From assembly GCF_020165195.1 (NCBI RefSeq), contig NZ_JAIUHR010000004.1:186001-250000 (forward strand): a DNA stretch of 64,000 nt. The letters run 5' to 3'. The position numbers and the translations under genes were made by a program. Below, one piece after another: positions 18,833 through 28,450 of the stretch. Source of the DNA: Mesorhizobium sp. CA14 (lineage in GTDB: Bacteria; Pseudomonadota; Alphaproteobacteria; Rhizobiales; Rhizobiaceae). The notes beneath the pieces were generated by a model. It made no database searches and had not been told where the DNA came from. It saw nothing but the letters and a program-made list of their open reading frames with translations. Each line of letters starts with the position of its first letter. Position 1 is the first letter of the stretch.

Positions 18833-20221
18833 ATGGCCGCTTATGACTATGATCTGTTCGTCATCGGCGGCGGCTCAGGCGGGGTGAGAGCGGCCCGGGT
18901 GGCGGCGGCCCTCGGCAAGCGGGTCGCCATCGCCGAGGAGTACCGGTTCGGCGGCACCTGCGTCATCCGCGGCTGCGTGCCGAAGAAGCTCTACGTCTAT
19001 GCTTCGCAATTTCCCGAACATTTCGCCGACGCCGCCGGCTATGGCTGGACCGTGCCCGAGGCGAGCTTCGACTGGCAGACGCTGGTCGCCAACAAGGACA
19101 AGGAGATCGCGCGGCTCGAGGCGATCTACAAGAGGAATGTCGAAGGCGCCGGCGGCGAGACCTTTCATTCACGCGCAGTGCTCGTCGACGCGCACAGCAT
19201 CTATCTGGTTGCCGAGGACCGCACGGTCAGCGCCGACCAGATCCTGATCGCCACCGGTGGCCGTCCGGCGCCGCATCCGGCGCTGCCAGGCCATGAATAT
19301 TGCATCTTCTCCAACGAGACCTTCGATCTCAAGGAGCTGCCGAAGGCGATCATGATCGAGGGCGGCGGCTACATCGCCGTCGAATTCGCCAACATTTTCC
19401 ATGGCCTGGGCGTCGACACCACGCTGGTCTATCGCGGCCAGGAAATACTCAGCCGCTTCGACATGGATCTGCGCCGCTCGCTGCATGAGACCATGCAGAA
19501 AAAGGGGATCAAGATCCTCTGCCCGGCGGTTTCGGAACGGGTGCGCAAAACCCCGGAGGGCAGGCTGGACGTGCTGCTGTCTTCCGGCCAAACACTGACG
19601 GTCGACCAGGTGATGCTGGCAATCGGGCGTATTCCCAACACCGAGAATATGGGCCTGGAAGGCATCGGCATCGAACTCGGCAAGACGGGCGCGATCGTGG
19701 TCGACCGATACTCACGCACCAATGTCGACAACATCTGGGCGATCGGCGACGTCACCCATCGCGTGCAACTGACGCCGGTTGCCATCCACGAGGCGATGTG
19801 CTTCATCGAGACCGCCTTCAAGGACAATCCGACCGCGCCGGATCACGACACCATACCGACGGCGGTGTTCTCGCAGCCGGAGATCGGCACCGTCGGCCTG
19901 TCGGAAGACGACGCGGTCAAGCGCTTCCCCGACGTCGAGATCTATCGCTCGTCATTCCGTCCGATGCGGCACACGCTGTCCGGCCGCGACGAGAAGATGC
20001 TGATGAAGCTGGTGGTCGACGGAGCGTCCAGGAAGGTGATCGGCGCCCATATTCTGGGCCCCGATGCCGGCGAGATGGCACAGCTTCTCGGCATCCCGCT
20101 GAAGGCTGGCCTCACCAAGGAGGACTTCGACCGCACCATGGCCGTACATCCGACCGCGGCCGAGGAGCTGGTGACGATGTACAAGCCGACCTATCGCGTG
20201 AAGAACGGCGAACGGGTCTGA
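18833..20221 (+). CDS. gor: Glutathione-disulfide reductase
   Basis: This 462-residue FAD enzyme reduces GSSG with NADPH in the cytosol. The FAD-binding GGGSGGVRAAR is at the N-terminus, followed by the redox-active CVIRGC disulfide. The NAD(P)-binding GGGYIAVEFA comes next, then the second FAD segment (IWAIGDV). The dimer-interface motif HPTAAEELVTM with its catalytic His is at the C-terminus. The CVxRGC spacing and the end sequence fit Gor rather than lipoamide dehydrogenase. A GC-rich imperfect hairpin at about 20245-20276 lies between this gene and the convergent mgtE and may end transcription, but it lacks a clear T-run. Confidence 0.95.
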   Translation: MAAYDYDLFVIGGGSGGVRAARVAAALGKRVAIAEEYRFGGTCVIRGCVPKKLYVYASQFPEHFADAAGYGWTVPEASFDWQTLVANKDKEIARLEAIYKRNVEGAGGETFHSRAVLVDAHSIYLVAEDRTVSADQILIATGGRPAPHPALPGHEYCIFSNETFDLKELPKAIMIEGGGYIAVEFANIFHGLGVDTTLVYRGQEILSRFDMDLRRSLHETMQKKGIKILCPAVSERVRKTPEGRLDVLLSSGQTLTVDQVMLAIGRIPNTENMGLEGIGIELGKTGAIVVDRYSRTNVDNIWAIGDVTHRVQLTPVAIHEAMCFIETAFKDNPTAPDHDTIPTAVFSQPEIGTVGLSEDDAVKRFPDVEIYRSSFRPMRHTLSGRDEKMLMKLVVDGASRKVIGAHILGPDAGEMAQLLGIPLKAGLTKEDFDRTMAVHPTAAEELVTMYKPTYRVKNGERV

Positions 20222-20286
20222 CATTCAGCTGGTCTGCAAGAGACAACCCGCCGCCGGCATGGCCGGCAACGGGTTATGTAGCGCTT

Positions 20287-21651
20287 CTACAACAATGTGC
20301 CGCGCAGGATCACCAGCGCCACCGAGAAGTAGATCACCAACCCGGTGACATCGACCAGCGTGGCGACGAACGGCGCCGAGGCGCTTGCCGGGTCGAAGCC
20401 GATGCGCTTCAGCGCGAAGGGCAACATCGATCCAGACAGCGAGCCGAAGGTGACGATGCCGACCAGCGCGGCGCCCACCGTCGCCGCAATTAGCATCCAG
20501 TGCGGACCGTAGTCGTAGAGGCCGAAATGTTGCCAGAGCGCGATGCGGCAGATGCCGACGATGCCGAGGATCGAGCCGAGCACCACCCCGGTCGGCAACT
20601 CGCGCAGCGCCACGCGCCACCAGTCGCGCAGCCCGATCTCGCGCAGCGCCAGCGCGCGGATGACGAGCGACGTCGCCTGCGAGCCGGAATTGCCGCCGGA
20701 GCTCATGATCAGCGGGATGAACAGCGTCAGCACGATCGCCTTCTCCAGCTCACCCTCGTAGCTCTGCATGGCGTTGGCCGTCAGCATCTCGCTAAGGAAC
20801 AGCGCGCAGAGCCAGCCGGCGCGCTTCTGGATCATGGCGAGGAAACCCATCTTCATGTAGGGCTCGTCCAGCGCCTCCATGCCGCCGAAACGATGCACGT
20901 CCTCGGTCGTCTCCTCGATCATCGCGTCGATGATGTCGTCGACGGTGACGATGCCGAGGATCCTGCCGTGGTCGACGACAGGCAAGGCCAGCAGGTCGTA
21001 TTTGGAGATGGTCTGCGCCAGGTTCTCGCGATCGGTGAGCGGGGTCACCGTCACCGGCATGCGGTCGGGTGCCACCGACAGGATCGAATCCTCGGAGTTG
21101 CCGGTGATCAGCCGGCGCAATCCGGTCGAACGCAGCAGGAGCTGCGTGTCCGGATCCACGATGTAGATGGCGTAGATGGTTTCGCGCGTGCGCTCGACCT
21201 TGCGGATGTAGTCGAGCGTGCGGCCGACAGTCCAGTCCGAAGGCACGCTGACGAATTCCGTCGTCATGATCGAGGCGGCGCTGCCTTCCGGGTATCCCAG
21301 GATGGACAGCAGCGTCGCCCGCAGCGGCGGGGCCAAGGCGCCGAGCAGCTCCGAGCGGGCCGGTTCGTCCAGCTCGCGCAGGATGTCGGCGGCGCGGTCG
21401 ACCGACATGGCGGTCAGGAGCTTGCTCGCCTTCGGGCGTGGCAGGGCCTCGGCAAGCTCGGGTGCTGCCTCGAGCTCGGGCTGGTCGAAAATCTCGACCA
21501 GCCGCTCGAACGGCACGGCGCAGAGAAGCTCGATGGCTGTCTCGCGGGGCTCGTGGTTGAGGGCTTCGACGACGTCGGCGACGTGATCGTTGGCAAGAAC
21601 ACGGGCTACGGCGACGGCTTCGTCGTCCAATACAGGTGCGAATTCATTCAT
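20287..21651 (-). CDS. mgtE: Magnesium transporter MgtE
   Basis: The 454-residue protein has the MgtE order: an N-terminal superhelical domain (HEPRETAIELL... MSVDRAADILREL), two CBS domains (from about residue 130, including VVDHGRILGIVTVDDIID), and five transmembrane helices. The pore signature reads PLIMSSGGNSGSQA. It is a Mg2+-gated Mg2+ channel of the inner membrane. The 280-base leader to the next minus-strand gene (21652-21931) contains no gene. I did not find a recognisable Mg2+ riboswitch there. Confidence 0.95.
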   Translation of the reverse strand: MNEFAPVLDDEAVAVARVLANDHVADVVEALNHEPRETAIELLCAVPFERLVEIFDQPELEAAPELAEALPRPKASKLLTAMSVDRAADILRELDEPARSELLGALAPPLRATLLSILGYPEGSAASIMTTEFVSVPSDWTVGRTLDYIRKVERTRETIYAIYIVDPDTQLLLRSTGLRRLITGNSEDSILSVAPDRMPVTVTPLTDRENLAQTISKYDLLALPVVDHGRILGIVTVDDIIDAMIEETTEDVHRFGGMEALDEPYMKMGFLAMIQKRAGWLCALFLSEMLTANAMQSYEGELEKAIVLTLFIPLIMSSGGNSGSQATSLVIRALALREIGLRDWWRVALRELPTGVVLGSILGIVGICRIALWQHFGLYDYGPHWMLIAATVGAALVGIVTFGSLSGSMLPFALKRIGFDPASASAPFVATLVDVTGLVIYFSVALVILRGTLL

Positions 21652-21931
21652 GGCTCACTCCATGCCGTCCGGCAGGACGTGAGCCGTCAGGTCACGTCAG
21701 GGCGGACGGCGGTTGCGTTCGACTGTGACTGTCGCCAGGCATGGCGGGTTGACCTTTCTGCTCGCGGGGTTCGAGTTTGAATTTGGCGAGCGGGCGCAAC
21801 ATAGAAGCGGTTTTTGCCGAGTCAATCGCGAAGGGCGCTGAAAATGAATGCGGGCAGGCCGGATCGCGAGACTGTGATTGAAGACAGCCCAAGCCGGGTC
21901 ACGGTCGCCGGTCAAAGGCTTGGTATAACTG

Positions 21932-23821
21932 CTATTTCTGCTTCAGCCGGCGGAAGCGCAGCCACTTGTCCTCGACCGGCCGGGGCTGGGTGAGAATGGT
22001 GGTGAGCTCGCGCGGCAGGCTGGGCGCAAGCGGCTTCTTGGTGGCCACGCCGTCGGCGATCGAAACCACGCTATGGTAGAACTCCTCGCCGGAGAGCGAG
22101 CGCGGCGCCACCGCCTCGTGCATGACGCTAATGACGGTGACGTTCGGGCAATTGTCCTTGATCGCCTGATGGAAGGCGATCTTGCCTTCGGGGTCGAGCG
22201 CACCGGTCGCTTCGTCGAGGAAGAGAAGTCCCGGCTGCTGCAGGATGATGCGCGCGACCACCAGCTTCTGCTTCTGGCCGCCCGAAAGCACCTGGTCCCA
22301 GATCTTGCCCTCGCGGCTTTCGTCGGCCAGGTGCCCGATGAAGTCGCCGAGACCGGCCTTGTGCAGGGCGGCCGCAACCTGCGTGTCGCTATGATCGCCC
22401 TCTGAACCCGGCAGGCAGACGAGCTGCTTCAGCGAGACCTGCTGCAGCTTCACTTCCTGCGCGGCGTAGAAGCTCGTCACGCCCTCGGGAAAGACGATGG
22501 TGCCGCGGCCGTAGGGCCACAGGCCGTTGATCGCCTTGATCAGCGAAGTCTTGCCGCAGCCGGACTCGCCTTTGAGGAAGGTCCACTCGCCGCGGCGGAA
22601 GCGCAGATTGGCGGCACTGAGGAAGGGCGTCGCATCCTCGCCCTGATGCGCCAGTTCGAGCTTCTGGATGGTCAGGCCGAACACCGGATTCTGGCTGGCG
22701 TAGCTGAAATCGGAGCGGCCGGTCTGCTGATAGAATTCGCGCGGATGCTGGACGTTTTCGATGGCGTCGGCGAGTTCGGTCACGCGCTGGCTGTTGGCCC
22801 TGAGCGTCGCAATCGCCGGCATCACATGGATGAACCACGAGCACTGGCTGATCAACTGGGCGACCATTTCGGAGCCGGTGATGTAACCCTTGTAGTCGAG
22901 ACGGTTGTGGATGAACGACACGAGGCCCGGGGCGTAGGCAACGATACGGGCGCCGACAAAATTGTAGATCAGCTCGAATGACGTGTAGCTCGTGTTGACG
23001 ATATTGAGCCGCCCCCACGTCTTGTCGATATCGACATAAAGCCTGTCATGCATCGATTTCTGCACGCCCTCGCCATGCGAGGCGGCGACGTGGAAGCTGC
23101 GGCGCAGGAATGTCGTCAGCTCGCTGCGGTAGCTGCCCTCGGCCTGCTGCATGCGCACGTTGAGCCGCTCGAGCAATCGCCCGAGCTTGATGGCGATCCA
23201 GGTGTTCAGCGGCACGTAGGTGGCGACGGCAAGGAAAGCCAGCACCGCTGTGCCGTAGCTGCCCAGGAATTCCAGGCCTTTGACCTCGACCGAGGATCCA
23301 ATCAGGTTTTCGCCGATGAAATAAAGCGAAGTCGCCACACCCAAGACGCCCATGGCAAGCCCGATAGCGCCGCCGGTCATGTCCTTGATCGATTCCTGGA
23401 TGCGCTGATCGATATTGTCCGGAGCGACGATGCCGCCCGCCGCCGAGCCGTGCTGCGCATGGAAATGGGTATGGTTGCCGTCGAGCAGGGCCTGGTTGAA
23501 TTGGTTGTTCAGCCAGCCCCGCCATTTGCGGTGCAAAGTCGTCGAAACGAGATTGCGCACGCCGGTAAGGCCGGCATCCTTCAGCAGCACCAGCAGCACC
23601 AATATGCCGGCATTGGCCAGAATGGTTTGCAAGGGGTGAGTGTTGGCGGCGTCGTGCAGGAAGGCGATCGAATTGCCCAACTCGCCCAGCGCCACGGCAA
23701 ACCAGACGCCAGCCTTGCTGGACAGCGCCGTCAGCAGTGCGATGACGATGGTGAGGGTCCAGGCTTCCTTCCACCGGTCGGAAAACCAGTAGGCTCGCAT
23801 CAGCCCCCAGAATGTACGCAT
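21932..23821 (-). CDS. SbmA/BacA-like ABC peptide transporter (membrane and ATPase domains fused)
   Basis: From ATG 23821 the protein has 629 residues; the frame stays open upstream to a TTG at 23920, and neither start has a good ribosome-binding site. The N-terminal ~320 residues form a six-helix SbmA/BacA-type domain. The C-terminal ABC ATPase has Walker A GESGCGKTS, signature LSGGQKQ and Walker B LLFLDEATGALD. BacA-like proteins with an ATPase (BclA of Bradyrhizobium, Rv1819c of Mycobacterium) import peptides; BacA and BclA support legume symbiosis by handling plant NCR peptides. Whether this one does so is inference. The 23940-24100 upstream region is AT-richer, with GTTAC-rich partial repeats. 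Confidence 0.88.
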   Translation of the reverse strand: MRTFWGLMRAYWFSDRWKEAWTLTIVIALLTALSSKAGVWFAVALGELGNSIAFLHDAANTHPLQTILANAGILVLLVLLKDAGLTGVRNLVSTTLHRKWRGWLNNQFNQALLDGNHTHFHAQHGSAAGGIVAPDNIDQRIQESIKDMTGGAIGLAMGVLGVATSLYFIGENLIGSSVEVKGLEFLGSYGTAVLAFLAVATYVPLNTWIAIKLGRLLERLNVRMQQAEGSYRSELTTFLRRSFHVAASHGEGVQKSMHDRLYVDIDKTWGRLNIVNTSYTSFELIYNFVGARIVAYAPGLVSFIHNRLDYKGYITGSEMVAQLISQCSWFIHVMPAIATLRANSQRVTELADAIENVQHPREFYQQTGRSDFSYASQNPVFGLTIQKLELAHQGEDATPFLSAANLRFRRGEWTFLKGESGCGKTSLIKAINGLWPYGRGTIVFPEGVTSFYAAQEVKLQQVSLKQLVCLPGSEGDHSDTQVAAALHKAGLGDFIGHLADESREGKIWDQVLSGGQKQKLVVARIILQQPGLLFLDEATGALDPEGKIAFHQAIKDNCPNVTVISVMHEAVAPRSLSGEEFYHSVVSIADGVATKKPLAPSLPRELTTILTQPRPVEDKWLRFRRLKQK

Positions 23822-24107
23822 CGACGATACCGGCGTCAGAGACGAGGTCTTTGCCTCGCTGGATATTGGCTCCGGTATTGTACGTCGCGGTCTACCGACC
23901 CGAATCACGATCCCGCCCAAACCTTTCTTAGTTTTGTTACACAGGGTAACACCAATTGATCATTTTCCATTAATTTTCTGGCGGAGAATGTGAACAAGGT
24001 TACCCCCCGTGGCGCGGGGGCAACAGGAGGCCGGTGCCGGAAGACCCTTCATCGAGCTGATTTTGGCTTTTATTCCAGGGCGTTAAGGGCAATTGAGTCA
24101 GCCGGCG

Positions 24108-24128
24108 AAAAGCTTCCCTAGGGGAAGC
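24108..24128 (-). terminator. Rho-independent terminator of the minus-strand secreted-protein gene
   Basis: Read on the minus strand, the stem GCTTCCC(C)/GGGAAGC with a TA-centred loop is followed by TTTT. It lies about 50 bases after the stop codon of the 24179-24676 gene. Confidence 0.72.
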
Positions 24129-24178
24129 AAAAAACACGGGTTTGTGAACGAAAAAGAGGCGCCGTTCAGCCGAAATGG

Positions 24179-24676
24179 CTACTGCGCGGTGACCGGAATG
24201 CCCGAAAATTTGCCGTCCGTGAGCCCTTCAGGCTTGCCCGATTCGTCTTTTCCCGAGGCACTGAAATGACCGGAAATGGTCCTTGCGGCTGCGTCGTATT
24301 TGTCGATGACGATCTCGCCGCTGGCAAAACGGACAAGGCCGACCATGGCGCCGGAATCAAGCATATTGAAATTAGCGCTGTTCGCGGCTGACCCGGTCTT
24401 GAGCTTATAGCTGCCGGCAAGGTCGTTCGGATCCTTGAGCACCAGCATCGAATTGAAGGTCCTGGTCGGCGAGCCCTGCTCGGCTCCCGACAAGTTCAGC
24501 ACCGGCTTGCCGCCCATCTGCATCGTCTGGGCCATGGTGAAAGACGCTGTCCAGGGTTTGCCTTCAAAAGTCGCCGACATGACGGCTTCCTCCGCGGACA
24601 CGCGCTGCAATGTCAGCGGGAGCCCGAGAGCGAAAGGCAAGCACAACAGCAGTAATGCGCGACGCCTGACCGCCAT
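24179..24676 (-). CDS. Secreted protein of unknown function
   Basis: The 165-residue protein has a typical Sec signal peptide: RRR, a Leu-rich core, then RVSA-EE. The mature part looks beta-rich (FEGKPWTASF, GEIVIDKYDAAARTISGHFSASG, LTDGKFSGIPVTAQ). It resembles small periplasmic or surface beta-sandwich proteins, but I do not recognise the family with certainty. GAGGGG lies 6 bases before the ATG, supporting the start. It has its own terminator, so it is probably monocistronic. Confidence 0.75.
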   Translation of the reverse strand: MAVRRRALLLLCLPFALGLPLTLQRVSAEEAVMSATFEGKPWTASFTMAQTMQMGGKPVLNLSGAEQGSPTRTFNSMLVLKDPNDLAGSYKLKTGSAANSANFNMLDSGAMVGLVRFASGEIVIDKYDAAARTISGHFSASGKDESGKPEGLTDGKFSGIPVTAQ

Positions 24677-24835
24677 TCGGTGCCCCTCAAATCAGCTAAA
24701 CTCTTCCGGGTTTTAGCTCAGCGCCGTCTCCAGGGCGATTCACCAGATCGTGTTTTGGCGAGCCGACTGTCAGGTAGGAGCAATCCAGGAAAAGTGCGCG
24801 ACGGCTTTCCGTCGGGAATTGCGTAGAAGGAACGC

Positions 24836-25519
24836 TCAGCCTGCGGCGGTTTCCAATTCGCCGCGCGCCTTGGCCTGGGCCACCTGGCGGATCGCGTCGG
24901 CAAGCGTGTCGGCATCCTGCGCGCCCATCACCGCGTATTTGCCTTCGAGCAGGAAGCAGGGCACGCCGGTGATGCCCATGCGCGAGGCGGTGGCGATCTC
25001 GTTGCGGACGGCCTCGACGTCGGCATCGGTCGGCAGCAGCGTCTCGACCACGGACGCATCCATGCCTGCCTCGCTGGCGGCCGTCACCAGCACGGCATGG
25101 TCGCCGATATTGGCGCCTTCCTCGAAATTCAGCTGGAAGAGGCGGCGCACCAGCCGGTTCTGCACGTCCTCGCCGGCAGCGCCCGCCCAGCGGATGACGC
25201 GATGAGCGTCCAGAGTGTTGGCGGCGACCTTGATGGCGCCAAATGCAAAATGGATGCCCTCGGCTTCGCCGAGCGGCTCGATGCGCGCGTGGATCTGCTG
25301 GATGCGTTCCTCGCTGCCGAACTTGCCAAGCATGTATTGGCGGCGGTCCATGCCTGTCTGCGGAATGGTCGGATCGAGCTGGAATGGCCGCCAGCGGACC
25401 TGCACGTCGATGCCGCTTGCAGCAGCAATGGCCTTATCCAAACGCTTCTGGCCGATGAAGCACCAGGGACAGACGACATCGGACACCACGTCGACGGTGA
25501 TCGAGTTCTCGGCGCTCAT
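24836..25519 (-). CDS. DsbA-family oxidoreductase (FrnE-like)
   Basis: The 227-residue protein has a thioredoxin fold with an inserted helical domain and the active site CPWC near the N-terminus (DVVCPWCFIGQKRL). The cis-Pro motif appears as GITGVPCFLLEGKYAV. There is no signal peptide, so this is a cytosolic FrnE/2-hydroxychromene-carboxylate-isomerase-like DsbA protein rather than a periplasmic DsbA. Such proteins act in oxidative-stress thiol chemistry or polyketide metabolism. A clear GGAGACGAGC precedes the ATG. Confidence 0.9.
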   Translation of the reverse strand: MSAENSITVDVVSDVVCPWCFIGQKRLDKAIAAASGIDVQVRWRPFQLDPTIPQTGMDRRQYMLGKFGSEERIQQIHARIEPLGEAEGIHFAFGAIKVAANTLDAHRVIRWAGAAGEDVQNRLVRRLFQLNFEEGANIGDHAVLVTAASEAGMDASVVETLLPTDADVEAVRNEIATASRMGITGVPCFLLEGKYAVMGAQDADTLADAIRQVAQAKARGELETAAG

Positions 25520-25561
25520 GCTCGTCTCCTGTTCGGTCCCGATTGGGTTGGGTCTCTATCG

Positions 25562-25612
25562 TAGAGCATGATGTCGTCCGAAAACCGCTTCACACTTTTC
25601 GGCATCATGCTC
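25562..25612. repeat. Dispersed palindromic intergenic repeat, copy 2
   Basis: The left arm TAGAGCATGATG and the right arm GGCATCATGCTC are nearly complementary. They flank the conserved core CCGAAAACCGCTTCACACTT. It is the most symmetric of the four copies in the window and lies between two minus-strand genes. Confidence 0.7.
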
Positions 25613-25617
25613 GGGCG

Positions 25618-27438
25618 TCAGTTGGGCTTTCGCCACCAGGTCGGCAACTGATAGCCGAATATGGGGGTCTTTTGCGGATGTTCCAGATAACTCCAATAGG
25701 CGAGCCATTGCTGCGTGTTGTATTGCATCGGCACCATGTAGTTGCCTGAAATCAGCAGCCGGTCGAGGACACGCACCGCCGCGACATAGTCCTCCTTGGT
25801 GCGGGCGTTCAGCATGGCGTCTATCGCGGCGTCGATGGCAGGATCGGCGACGCCGGCGAGATTGAACGATCCTTCCGTTTTCGCCGCGACCGACCCCCAG
25901 CGGCCGACCTGCTCGCTGCCCGGCGACAGTGAATTGCTGAAGCCGCTTGTCCCGATCAGAACCTCGAAGTCGAAACGCTGCTTGCGCGACTGGATCTGGT
26001 CGCCGTCGAGCGTACGGATGCGGACCTCGATGCCGATCTTTTCCAGCGTGCGCTGGTAGATGGCCGCCAGCCGCTCTTCATCCTGCGAGGAGGTCAGGAT
26101 CTCGAAGCCGAAAGGGTTTCCCTGCGGGTCGAGCATCTTGCCGTCCTGCACGTGGAAGCCCGCGCTCCTCAGCAATTCGAAGGCGGCCTTGAGCACCTTG
26201 CGATCCTGGCCCGAACCATCGGTCACGGGTGGGCGCCAGGTGCCGTCCATCACATCGGGCGGCACGCGGCCAGGATAGGGCGCAAGCAGCGTCTTTTCAC
26301 GATCGTCGGCTGGGTGGCCGAGCGCGGACAATTCGGAATTCTGCCAATAGCTCACGGTGCGGTTGAACTTGCCGCCGAACAGGTTCTTGTTCGTCCATTC
26401 GAAGTCATAGAGCATGCCGAGCGCGCGGCGGACCACGGGATCAGCGAATTTGGGCAACCGGGTGTTGAACAGGAAGCCGGTCACCACAGGGGGAATACCG
26501 GTATTGAAATATTCTTCCTTCACATCGCCCCTTCGGAAGGCCGGAATATCGATGTCGCGCTCGCGCTTGACCGGATCAGTCTCGTCGTCGAGGGCGCAGA
26601 TGCCTTTCTTGAACGCTTCCGTCTTGGCGTTGGCGTTGAGAAAATACTCGATGGTGACCTGGTCGAAATTGTCGAAGCCGCGCTTGGACGGGAGGTCCTT
26701 GCCCCAGTAATCCGGATTCCGCTTGAAGACGATACGCTGTCCCGGCAGCACCTTGTCCACGGTGTAGGGGCCGCTGCCGATCAGCGGCTTCAGCGTGGTC
26801 TTGTCGAAAGTGTTCTTGTCGAAGGCGTGCTTCGGAACGATCGGCGTCAGCGCGACGATCAGCGGGAATTCGCGGTTGGCCTTGTCATTGAAGGTGAACT
26901 TCACGCTGTGCTCGCCGGTCTTCTCCAGCTTGGCGATCATGCTCATGCGATCGCTGTAGGGCGGGCGGCCCTTCTCGGCGAAGACGTCATAGGTGAACAG
27001 CACGTCCTCCGGCGTCACCGGCTGGCCGTCCGACCATTTTGCGTTGGGGTTCAGATGAAACTCGATGCTCTTGCGATCCGGATCCATGTCGGCGCTGTCG
27101 GCAAGCAGTCCGTAGAGGCTGAAGGGCTCGTCATAGTTGCGCTGCATCAGTGGCTCGAAGACGAGATTGCCGTAAACCGTATCGATCATGCCGCGCGCGG
27201 TGGTGCGCAGGCTTTTCAGGATGAAGGGGTTAAGGTTGTCGAAGGAGCCGACGACGCAATAGGTGACGCTTCCGCCTTTCGGCGCGTCCGGATTGACGTA
27301 GTCGAAATGCTGGTAATTGGGCGGCAGCGCCGGCTCGCCCTGCATGGCGATGCCGTGCTTCGGCTCCGACTGTGCCGGAAGGAGCGAAAGGGCCAGAAAC
27401 GACGTCGCGGCGATCAGCCGAACGAGAACGCGGTCCAT
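25618..27438 (-). CDS. Family 5 extracellular solute-binding protein, YejA-like (peptide uptake)
   Basis: This is a 606-residue protein from ATG 27438, which has AAGGAGA at the correct distance; the open frame runs further upstream but homology does not. The signal peptide ends LLPAQS-EP. The SBP_bac_5 fold is evident from GGSVTYCVVGSFDNLNPF, NAKWSDGQPVTPEDVLFTYD and the C-terminal dipeptide-binding lobe. GHPADDREKTLL and the overall length fit the YejA/microcin-C branch, which binds larger peptides. No permease or ATPase gene is adjacent, so it must use a transporter encoded elsewhere. Confidence 0.9.
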   Translation of the reverse strand: MDRVLVRLIAATSFLALSLLPAQSEPKHGIAMQGEPALPPNYQHFDYVNPDAPKGGSVTYCVVGSFDNLNPFILKSLRTTARGMIDTVYGNLVFEPLMQRNYDEPFSLYGLLADSADMDPDRKSIEFHLNPNAKWSDGQPVTPEDVLFTYDVFAEKGRPPYSDRMSMIAKLEKTGEHSVKFTFNDKANREFPLIVALTPIVPKHAFDKNTFDKTTLKPLIGSGPYTVDKVLPGQRIVFKRNPDYWGKDLPSKRGFDNFDQVTIEYFLNANAKTEAFKKGICALDDETDPVKRERDIDIPAFRRGDVKEEYFNTGIPPVVTGFLFNTRLPKFADPVVRRALGMLYDFEWTNKNLFGGKFNRTVSYWQNSELSALGHPADDREKTLLAPYPGRVPPDVMDGTWRPPVTDGSGQDRKVLKAAFELLRSAGFHVQDGKMLDPQGNPFGFEILTSSQDEERLAAIYQRTLEKIGIEVRIRTLDGDQIQSRKQRFDFEVLIGTSGFSNSLSPGSEQVGRWGSVAAKTEGSFNLAGVADPAIDAAIDAMLNARTKEDYVAAVRVLDRLLISGNYMVPMQYNTQQWLAYWSYLEHPQKTPIFGYQLPTWWRKPN

Positions 27439-27732
27439 GACCGTCTCCTTGCCGGGCGGCTTTGTGATTCGCCATGCACCGTAGAGCATTTCGCCATCCG
27501 ATTGAATCGGCGCGCCAATGGTAATCGGGTTCAGCCGCTCCATCGCCGACCGCACTCTTCCCACTGACACTAAACCGCAAAGAAATCGCGGAAACCGGGC
27601 TGGATTCGACGCCGCTGGCAGTGTAACACGCGCTCCGAAGTCATCCTGTTGCCTCATTTGGGCAACAGGTAGCTGGACCACACGGCACGAAGAAGCCGGT
27701 TCCCGGGATCATTTGAGAGGAAAGTGCACCAT

Positions 27733-28353
27733 ATGACGATCAACGCGTACCGCCTTTCGGTGCTGGCCGCAGGCGTGGTCGGCGTTCTGGGCGCCGGGCT
27801 TTTCACCGCCTCGGCCCAACAGCAGCCGCAGATCCCGCAGGGCTGGTTCAAGGCCTGCACCAAGCAGGAAGACGTCGACATCTGCAATGTGCAGAACATC
27901 GTCACCGCCGGCAATGGCCAGCTCGTCACCGGCGTCAGCCTGATCGAGCTCAAGGGCAAGGTGAACCGCAAGGTCTTCCAGGTCACGGTCCCGACCGGCC
28001 GCCTCGTTCCTCCGGGCATTGCGCTGCAGATCGATGCCGGCAAGGCGCAGAAGCTCGATTATGTGATCTGCTTCCCGGATCGTTGCGTGGCGGAAGTGCC
28101 GCTGAGCGACCAGCTCGTCGCCTCCTTCAAGAAGGGGCAGGGCATCACGCTCACCTCGATCAACTTTCAGAACCAGCCGAACCCGATCAAGATCGCGCTC
28201 ACCGGCTTCAGCGGCGCCTATGACGGCCCGCCGCTGCAGCAGTCGGACATCGAGGACCGGCAGAAGAAGCTGCAGGACTTCGTCGCCAAGAACAACCAGG
28301 ACTTCGCCAAAAAGCTCAAGGACGAGCAGGACAAGGCCAAGACCGCGAACTGA
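27733..28353 (+). CDS. Invasion-associated locus B (IalB) family protein
   Basis: The 206-residue protein has a signal peptide (ending ASA-QQ). The IalB fold is marked by WFKACTKQEDVDICNVQN, containing two Cys, and by a second pair near VICFPDRCVAEVPLSD. The C-terminal ~45 residues form a charged helix (DRQKKLQDFVAKNNQDF). Named for Bartonella invasion, the family is widespread in non-pathogenic rhizobia as periplasmic proteins of unclear role. GAGAGGA lies about 10 bases before ATG 27733; a GTG at 27724 is too close to it. A bidirectional terminator follows. Confidence 0.88.
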   Translation: MTINAYRLSVLAAGVVGVLGAGLFTASAQQQPQIPQGWFKACTKQEDVDICNVQNIVTAGNGQLVTGVSLIELKGKVNRKVFQVTVPTGRLVPPGIALQIDAGKAQKLDYVICFPDRCVAEVPLSDQLVASFKKGQGITLTSINFQNQPNPIKIALTGFSGAYDGPPLQQSDIEDRQKKLQDFVAKNNQDFAKKLKDEQDKAKTAN

Positions 28354-28377
28354 TCGCGCAAGCGCGTTTCTCGGAAC

Positions 28378-28407
28378 AAAAAAGCGGGGCAAATGCTCCG
28401 CTTTTTT
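28378..28407. terminator. Bidirectional terminator between ialB-like gene and hspQ
   Basis: A 13-bp stem AAAAAAGCGGGGC / GCTCCGCTTTTTT (one G-U pair) with loop AAAT lies between two convergent genes. It has a T-run in both directions. Confidence 0.93.
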
Positions 28408-28450
28408 GTTGTCGACGCGCTAAACTCCTTGGGCGATGTGCTTTCGCGCT

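Noticed and set aside
20500..21780. A 426-codon plus-strand frame over mgtE
   Set aside because: Opposite a well-conserved MgtE sequence, and its product is an Arg/His/Asp-rich antisense translation with no domain.
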